Position numbers and translations under genes: made by a program
NCBI GenBank assembly: GCA_003331685.1
Contig: QOPK01000064.1
Coordinates: 1 to 10,722, forward strand
Source: Halieaceae bacterium
Lineage (GTDB): Bacteria > Pseudomonadota > Gammaproteobacteria > Pseudomonadales > Halieaceae
DNA: 10,722 bases
Direction: 5' to 3'
Part shown: positions 6,678 to 10,722 of the stretch, one piece after another
Numbering within the stretch: the first letter of the stretch is position 1
How the letters are laid out: each line of letters begins with the position of its first letter
The notes under the pieces: model-generated
The model's database searches: none
Told to the model about the DNA's origin: nothing
What the model saw: the letters and a program-made list of their open reading frames with translations, nothing else

Positions 6678-7946
6678 CTAGCCTGTCGCCCGAGATGCGC
6701 TTTCATCGCTCGCGTAAGCGAGTAAACGGGTCGCGACGTCCCTCCCCGACGTCACCGCGCCTTCCATCCAGCCATACCAGCCTCGAGACAGATCACCACC
6801 CGCAAAGAGCACTGGGGGCGGCATATCCGCCAGCTCGTGCAGCCCGCGCATTTGGCCAGGTGCACTGCTCAACCAGGAGCCCCGCGAGAAAGGATCCGCT
6901 ATCCAGTCATGGGAGAGGTACTGCTGGTGAAACACAGAATCGGGATGCCGCGCAGCCAATGCTCGCCAACTCTCGGCCAACGCCTCGCCGTGATCGGGCT
7001 CGGCAACAGCAAAGGTGCAGACCGCGTCTGATCGAGAACCGCGTCGAGAGTACACCTCGACCGCATGCGGCCACCCGACAGATTCCACAGGCTCAGTGAG
7101 TGTGGCGGCTACCCAACCTTTAGCGGCTCGACCAACGTGACCTTCCGCGATCACTCGCGCCGCCATAGCGGGTAATGGAATATCCAGACTCAGGTGTGAG
7201 AGAACATTAAGCGGCAGCGCAACAATCACCTGCCCCGCTAAAATCTGGCCAGCGGGGCCCTCGACAATAACGCCCCCCTCGGTTTTGGCGATACGGGTAA
7301 CCCGGCAGTTCAGCCGAAGCGCTGAGCCAAGAGAGTTGGCCATCGCAATACTCAGTGATTGCGCACCTCCCGCAATCCGACTTTCAGCCCCGCTGAAAGC
7401 CGCTTCAACACCGCCGAAAGACGCAAACTCATGAAGCAAATTGAGCATGCTGTAGTCATCGGGGTGTGCTCCCTGTAATGCAAAACCGTGGGCGAGGAAT
7501 GTCGAGAGATCGCTAATGTCGAGAGAATGTGACTCTAAAAAAGCCGTCACGGACAGATCGAACTGGTCATAACCCTCATACCAGTGCGGCTGGCGAGGAT
7601 TTAGTTGAGCCGCTATGCGATCGCAGGCTCGAACAGTGCTGTGCCATGTGGCAGCCCCTGTCTTGGGTGCCAAACCCTGCGACAGCGTCTCAGAGACTGC
7701 GCCTTCAAGGTCAATCTCATACCGCGCCAGTTCTTGCATCATTGCCTGATGCTGATTGGGGTCAACCCACTCCGCGCCGAGGTCAACCGTGAGGCCGGCC
7801 GCCTCAAAAGATGCGCTGTAGGTTCTTCCCCCAACGCGATCCCCCGCCTCCACCAGCACCACCTGCCGCCCGGCTTTCAACAGATCTCGAGCGGCGCACA
7901 ACCCAGCAAGGCCAGCGCCAATAACTACTGTCTCTATCTGCTCCAT
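6678..7946 (-). CDS. FAD-dependent amine oxidase (flavin monoamine oxidase family)
   Basis: A 422-aa cytoplasmic flavoenzyme. The FAD-binding Rossmann motif is at residues 8-44 (VIGAGLAGLCAARDLL, then EAGDRVGGRTYS), followed by DLGAEWVDPNQH at 55-66. The C-terminal FAD segment is at 380-401 (LFAGGDLSR, GWMEGAVTSG), as in monoamine oxidases. Lys276 (GRAAKGWV) is a good candidate for the conserved active-site lysine. The enzyme should oxidise an amine to an imine with O2 as acceptor, giving aldehyde or keto acid, ammonia and H2O2. In human MAO the flavin is held by a cysteine; the aligned position here is Ser357 (SRGSWLSS), so the FAD is probably not covalently bound. It follows the deiodinase-like gene by 57 bp on the same strand and is probably in its operon. 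Its substrate is unknown; an aromatic amine or amino acid is the contextual guess. Confidence 0.9.
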   Translation of the reverse strand: MEQIETVVIGAGLAGLCAARDLLKAGRQVVLVEAGDRVGGRTYSASFEAAGLTVDLGAEWVDPNQHQAMMQELARYEIDLEGAVSETLSQGLAPKTGAATWHSTVRACDRIAAQLNPRQPHWYEGYDQFDLSVTAFLESHSLDISDLSTFLAHGFALQGAHPDDYSMLNLLHEFASFGGVEAAFSGAESRIAGGAQSLSIAMANSLGSALRLNCRVTRIAKTEGGVIVEGPAGQILAGQVIVALPLNVLSHLSLDIPLPAMAARVIAEGHVGRAAKGWVAATLTEPVESVGWPHAVEVYSRRGSRSDAVCTFAVAEPDHGEALAESWRALAARHPDSVFHQQYLSHDWIADPFSRGSWLSSAPGQMRGLHELADMPPPVLFAGGDLSRGWYGWMEGAVTSGRDVATRLLAYASDESASRATG

Positions 7947-8003
7947 GGCCTCATGCTACATCCTAATCCTCGGTCAGGAGATACAATAGCAGTCATTGCT
8001 GGC

Positions 8004-8699
8004 TCACTTAAAAGAGGCGATTTGCTCTAGAGGTTTTTTAACGGCGGCCGCGCGCGGCACCATCGCTGTCTGGGCCGGGTGCCCTACGACCAACAACACA
8101 TAGGGCCGCTCGTTGCTCGGACGCCGAAGAATCTGATTCAGGAACCTCATCGGATTTGGTGTATGGGTTAGTGTAGCGATACCCAGCTCGTGAAAAGCGT
8201 TGATCAAAAATCCCGTCGCAATGCCTACCGACTCGGGCACGTAGTAGTGCTTTTGCCGTGCACCTTTCTCGTCGATGCCGTACCGCTCCGCAAATACAGC
8301 AATCAACCATGGCGCCGTTTCCAAAAACGGCTTGGACGCATCAGTGCCTAGTTTTTTCAGATCATTCAGCCATGTCTCTCCCGCCCGACCACCGTAAAAA
8401 GCCTGCTCTTCTGCCTCCGCCGCCTCGCGGATCGCACGCTTGATGTCAGGGTCACTCACGCAGGCAAAGTGCCATGGTTGGTGGTTCGCGCCGCTCGGTG
8501 CTGAGCCTGCAGCGAGTACGCAGGCCTCAATCACGGCACGATCAATGGGCTCATCAGAGAAATCCCGCACCGTGCGCCGTCTAGCAATTCGATCCCGATA
8601 AGCCAGAGCGTCATTCAATATCACGCCAGGAGCCAATACTTCCGGCGGGTCCAAGGGTATCGGATCGTAGTCGAAGTCGGTCATACTGTCGTTCGCCAT
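8004..8699 (-). CDS. iodotyrosine deiodinase-like FMN enzyme (nitroreductase superfamily)
   Basis: A 231-aa nitroreductase-fold protein. FMN-binding signatures are present: RRRTVRDFS (residues 40-48), APSGANHQPWHF (67-78) and TLTHTPNPM (176-184). The active-site lid carries Glu98, Tyr102 (EEQAFY) and Lys123 (DASKPF). The spacing of 4 and 21 residues equals that of human iodotyrosine deiodinase E157, Y161 and K182, which clamp the amino-acid part of halotyrosines. Ordinary nitroreductases lack this triad. The expected reaction is reductive removal of iodide or bromide from halotyrosine. There is no membrane anchor, so it should be cytoplasmic. The ATG at 8699 is preferred; a longer version from a GTG at 8780 begins with family-unlike sequence. 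A TATAAA box on the minus strand (8719-8724) lies about 20 bp upstream, without a clear -35. The amine oxidase follows after 57 bp. Confidence 0.88.
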   Translation of the reverse strand: MANDSMTDFDYDPIPLDPPEVLAPGVILNDALAYRDRIARRRTVRDFSDEPIDRAVIEACVLAAGSAPSGANHQPWHFACVSDPDIKRAIREAAEAEEQAFYGGRAGETWLNDLKKLGTDASKPFLETAPWLIAVFAERYGIDEKGARQKHYYVPESVGIATGFLINAFHELGIATLTHTPNPMRFLNQILRRPSNERPYVLLVVGHPAQTAMVPRAAAVKKPLEQIASFK

Positions 8700-8809
8700 C
8701 GAGCGTGAAAGATGTGAGTTTATACCCGCGCTACGACGACATCTTATTTGGAGCTGACCAGTATCCGCAGGCTGGCCCACACTAATGGTCCATCAGTTAG
8801 CATCTCGTT

Positions 8810-9280
8810 ATGAAAGTCATTCAAAGAACGGGTGTAAGGGCAAAGGATCGTGATCTTGCTCTGAAGTGGATCAAACGATGCCTACGGGAAATCACGCGTA
8901 AAGATTACGAACTACCAGTGGACTATGGTGGGGCGTGCAATGATCTCGTAGTCACCGTGAAACGCGCTGGGCATCGCTCCTCGGCATGCGCCAAAGGCAT
9001 CACCATCGATATTTCGGCTTATACAAAAGGTACTTCCGCTCTTCTCGAGTACCCCGCCTTCGCCCACGATCCCGTCATCGGATCCAGAGACACCATCACG
9101 CCCGAGCTGGTCCTAGCCGGCACGATCGCGCATGAAATCAGCCATTTTGTGCAGTATCGATACGGCCCCAATACACGGTGGCTAAAAAAACGCTACCGTA
9201 AACCTCACGGTGAAGGGTTTCGAGATATCTATCGAATATTGCGATCAAGAGTAGTGAATCCACATCTCAAAGATGTGTGA
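8810..9280 (+). CDS. SprT-like zinc metalloprotease-fold protein
   Basis: A basic 156-aa protein. Residues 108-112 are HEISH, the HExxH zinc/catalytic motif, and the third zinc ligand is probably His133 in KPHGEGF, the HGxxF/W motif of SprT-like domains; Glu109 would be the catalytic base. The order and spacing match the SprT/Spartan peptidase core, which in other organisms cuts DNA-bound or other target proteins. There is no zinc ribbon at the C-terminus and no visible DNA-binding domain, so it is a minimal version. It has no signal peptide. The ATG at 8810 has no good Shine-Dalgarno. It is divergent from the deiodinase-like gene and appears monocistronic. Its stretch is somewhat richer in A/T than its neighbours, and similar lone SprT domains occur on phages, so transfer is possible but unproven. 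Confidence 0.82.
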   Translation: MKVIQRTGVRAKDRDLALKWIKRCLREITRKDYELPVDYGGACNDLVVTVKRAGHRSSACAKGITIDISAYTKGTSALLEYPAFAHDPVIGSRDTITPELVLAGTIAHEISHFVQYRYGPNTRWLKKRYRKPHGEGFRDIYRILRSRVVNPHLKDV

Positions 9281-9488
9281 AAGGTTGAAATAGTGATGCG
9301 CTCTACCAACGCTTTCATCCAGACCGCATATCACATTGTCCTCAACGATTTACCACGCAGCCTGTATGAAGGCTCGCCAGAGAGGCTTGGGTGGGTGGTG
9401 CGCCAATCCAACCCAACCATGCATCGCGACAGGGCGCACATTTGAGACCATAATCCCCACCCGTCAGACGCCTTGAGCCTTTCACGTT

Positions 9489-10706
9489 ATGCAAGTTGAT
9501 CCGGCAGCCGCGGGCTTTTGCCCTGCCAAACTCAGTAAACTCGATGACCACCTGATCAGTCGTTATGTCGAGCCCAAAAAAATATCAGGTTTCAACTTGA
9601 AGGTTGTGCGCAAAGGCAAGGTGGCGCATCACACTTCAACAGGCCTAATGGATATTGAGCGCGATAAGGCGATGCGCGACGACACCATCTTTCGCATCTA
9701 TTCCATGTCCAAACCCGTCACTTCCATTGCACTGATGATGCTGTTGGAGGAAGGACGGTTTCAACTGACCGACCCCGTCCACAAATTTATACCATCATGG
9801 CGCGAACACCGCGTTTGGGTTGAAGGTGAAGGTGAAGCGATGGTGACACGCGCGCCCAAAGCGCCGGTGACCGTACAACATCTGCTTTGCCACACATCGG
9901 GTCTGACGTATGGCGGTTTTCTGCCCGGGCTTGAGCTGCCTGTAGACCCGGCTTACGCGGCTGCAGGCATATCTAGGGCGGGTCTCGACACCCTGCAGGA
10001 GTTTGTTGAAAAACTCGCAAAGGTACCACTGCTCTATGAGCCGGGAACACGATGGAGCTACTCCATGAGCACCGATGTCTGCGGTTATCTGGTTGAGGCC
10101 ATATCGGGTCAATCCTTTGAATCTTTTTTGCAGGACCGACTCTTCGGTCCCCTCGATATGCCCGACACTGGGTTCACTGTTTCTGACACTCAACTAGATC
10201 GTTTTGCAGCTTGTTATGAACGCGCACCAGACAAATCTTTGCGACTTCAGGACGACCCCGAGACAAGTCGCTATCGAAGTCCACCCAAAGCACCCTCTGG
10301 CGCCGGCGGACTGATCGGTACGGTTAGCGACTACGCCAACTTCTGTGAAATGCTGATGCATAAAGGGCAGTTCCGGGGCAAACAGATCATCGGAAGGCCG
10401 ATTTTGGAGCTGATGACGCGCAATCATCTTGGCGATCGCTCACTGGCAAATATGGCGGTCGGGGGGTTTTCAGAAGCGAGCAACGTCGGCGTTGGCTTTG
10501 GACTAGGCTTCGCCACCACCATGGATGCGGCCGCTTCGGGCACCGTCGGCCAGGGCGACTTCTATTGGGGCGGCCTGGCCTCGACGCTATTTTGGGTTGA
10601 TCCCATCGAGGATCTCTACGCTATTTTTATGACGCAGTTAATTCCCTCTTCCACCTTCAACTTCAGGGGGCAAATCAAAAACCTGGTGTATGGGGCGTTG
10701 TCGTGA
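9489..10706 (+). CDS. class C beta-lactamase-fold serine hydrolase (EstB-like esterase)
   Basis: A 405-aa protein of the beta-lactamase/penicillin-binding-protein-like hydrolase family. The catalytic SxxK is Ser72-Met-Ser-Lys75 (IYSMSKPVTS), the catalytic Tyr is Tyr191 (RWSYSMSTD), and the third motif is the WGG type at 360-362 (FYWGGLASTLFWVDP), as in EstB family VIII esterases rather than KTG beta-lactamases. HLLCHTSGLTY at 131-141 is another family hallmark. There is no signal peptide, so it should be cytoplasmic and hydrolyse carboxylic esters or related acyl compounds; antibiotic resistance is not implied. The 208 bp upstream of it hold no gene, only an imperfect inverted repeat near 9388-9416. 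Its TGA overlaps a GTG that may start the next gene. The exact substrate is unknown. Confidence 0.92.
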   Translation: MQVDPAAAGFCPAKLSKLDDHLISRYVEPKKISGFNLKVVRKGKVAHHTSTGLMDIERDKAMRDDTIFRIYSMSKPVTSIALMMLLEEGRFQLTDPVHKFIPSWREHRVWVEGEGEAMVTRAPKAPVTVQHLLCHTSGLTYGGFLPGLELPVDPAYAAAGISRAGLDTLQEFVEKLAKVPLLYEPGTRWSYSMSTDVCGYLVEAISGQSFESFLQDRLFGPLDMPDTGFTVSDTQLDRFAACYERAPDKSLRLQDDPETSRYRSPPKAPSGAGGLIGTVSDYANFCEMLMHKGQFRGKQIIGRPILELMTRNHLGDRSLANMAVGGFSEASNVGVGFGLGFATTMDAAASGTVGQGDFYWGGLASTLFWVDPIEDLYAIFMTQLIPSSTFNFRGQIKNLVYGALS

Positions 10707-10722
10707 GCACCTATTCGGGCGC
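10703..10722 (+). CDS. possible start of a coupled downstream gene (cut by window end)
   Basis: A GTG at 10703-10705 overlaps the TGA of the esterase gene (GTGA), a common form of translational coupling. Only six codons are visible before the window ends (VSTYSG), so neither the start nor a product can be confirmed. Confidence 0.2.

Noticed and set aside
7529..8030. Plus-strand open frames over the amine oxidase start and the gap beyond
   Set aside because: They overlap the FAD-binding N-terminus of the amine oxidase on the other strand and read as low-complexity shadow sequence.
9388..9416. Imperfect inverted repeat (TTGGGT…ACCCAA) in the gap before the esterase
   Set aside because: Stem is short with mismatches, no T-tract, and no conserved RNA pattern recognised; noted only in the gene entry.
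9821..9837. Six-base tandem repeat (TGAAGG, nearly three units) inside the esterase gene
   Set aside because: It encodes an in-frame Glu-Gly run in a surface loop region; too short to suggest phase variation.

Overview
The window looks like chromosome of a free-living, probably marine gammaproteobacterium of the Halieaceae/OM60-NOR5 or a related lineage. This is an inference from mid-50s GC by eye, dense gene packing and the gene content: an ECF sigma factor linked to an S8 protease, a half-size YeeE/YedE pair, DUF2237, DUF819 and an iodotyrosine deiodinase-like flavoenzyme. I see no rRNA, tRNA, insertion sequence, CRISPR array or phage structural gene.

Layout. Positions 1-219 hold what may be the tail of an upstream gene and a leader. 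An exported beta-barrel protein (220-1134, +) converges on a secreted subtilisin-type protease (1194-2468, -). A 103-bp divergent gap follows, then an ECF sigma factor (2572-3078, +) and its one-span anti-sigma factor (3137-3877, +). The sigma gene is preceded by a clear ECF-type promoter (GGAAT-N16-CGTC), so it probably controls itself. Sigma, anti-sigma, protease and barrel together look like a cell-envelope sensing module.

Next come two translationally coupled half-size YeeE/YedE membrane proteins (4079-4911, +), likely moving a sulfur species such as thiosulfate or persulfide sulfur, with a 19-bp palindrome just upstream. Convergent to them is a cysteine-rich DUF2237 protein (4936-5328, -), and divergent from that a 12-span DUF819 membrane protein (5437-6597, +).

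On the minus strand, an iodotyrosine deiodinase-like flavin reductase (8004-8699) is followed after 57 bp by a flavin amine oxidase (6678-7946). They are probably one operon, and the pair suggests dehalogenation plus oxidative deamination of halogenated aromatic amino acids or amines. The deiodinase carries the Glu/Tyr/Lys triad that separates true iodotyrosine deiodinases from ordinary nitroreductases.

The right end holds a small SprT-like zinc metalloprotease-fold protein (8810-9280, +) and a cytosolic class C beta-lactamase-fold esterase (9489-10706, +). The esterase stop overlaps a possible GTG start of a gene running off the window.
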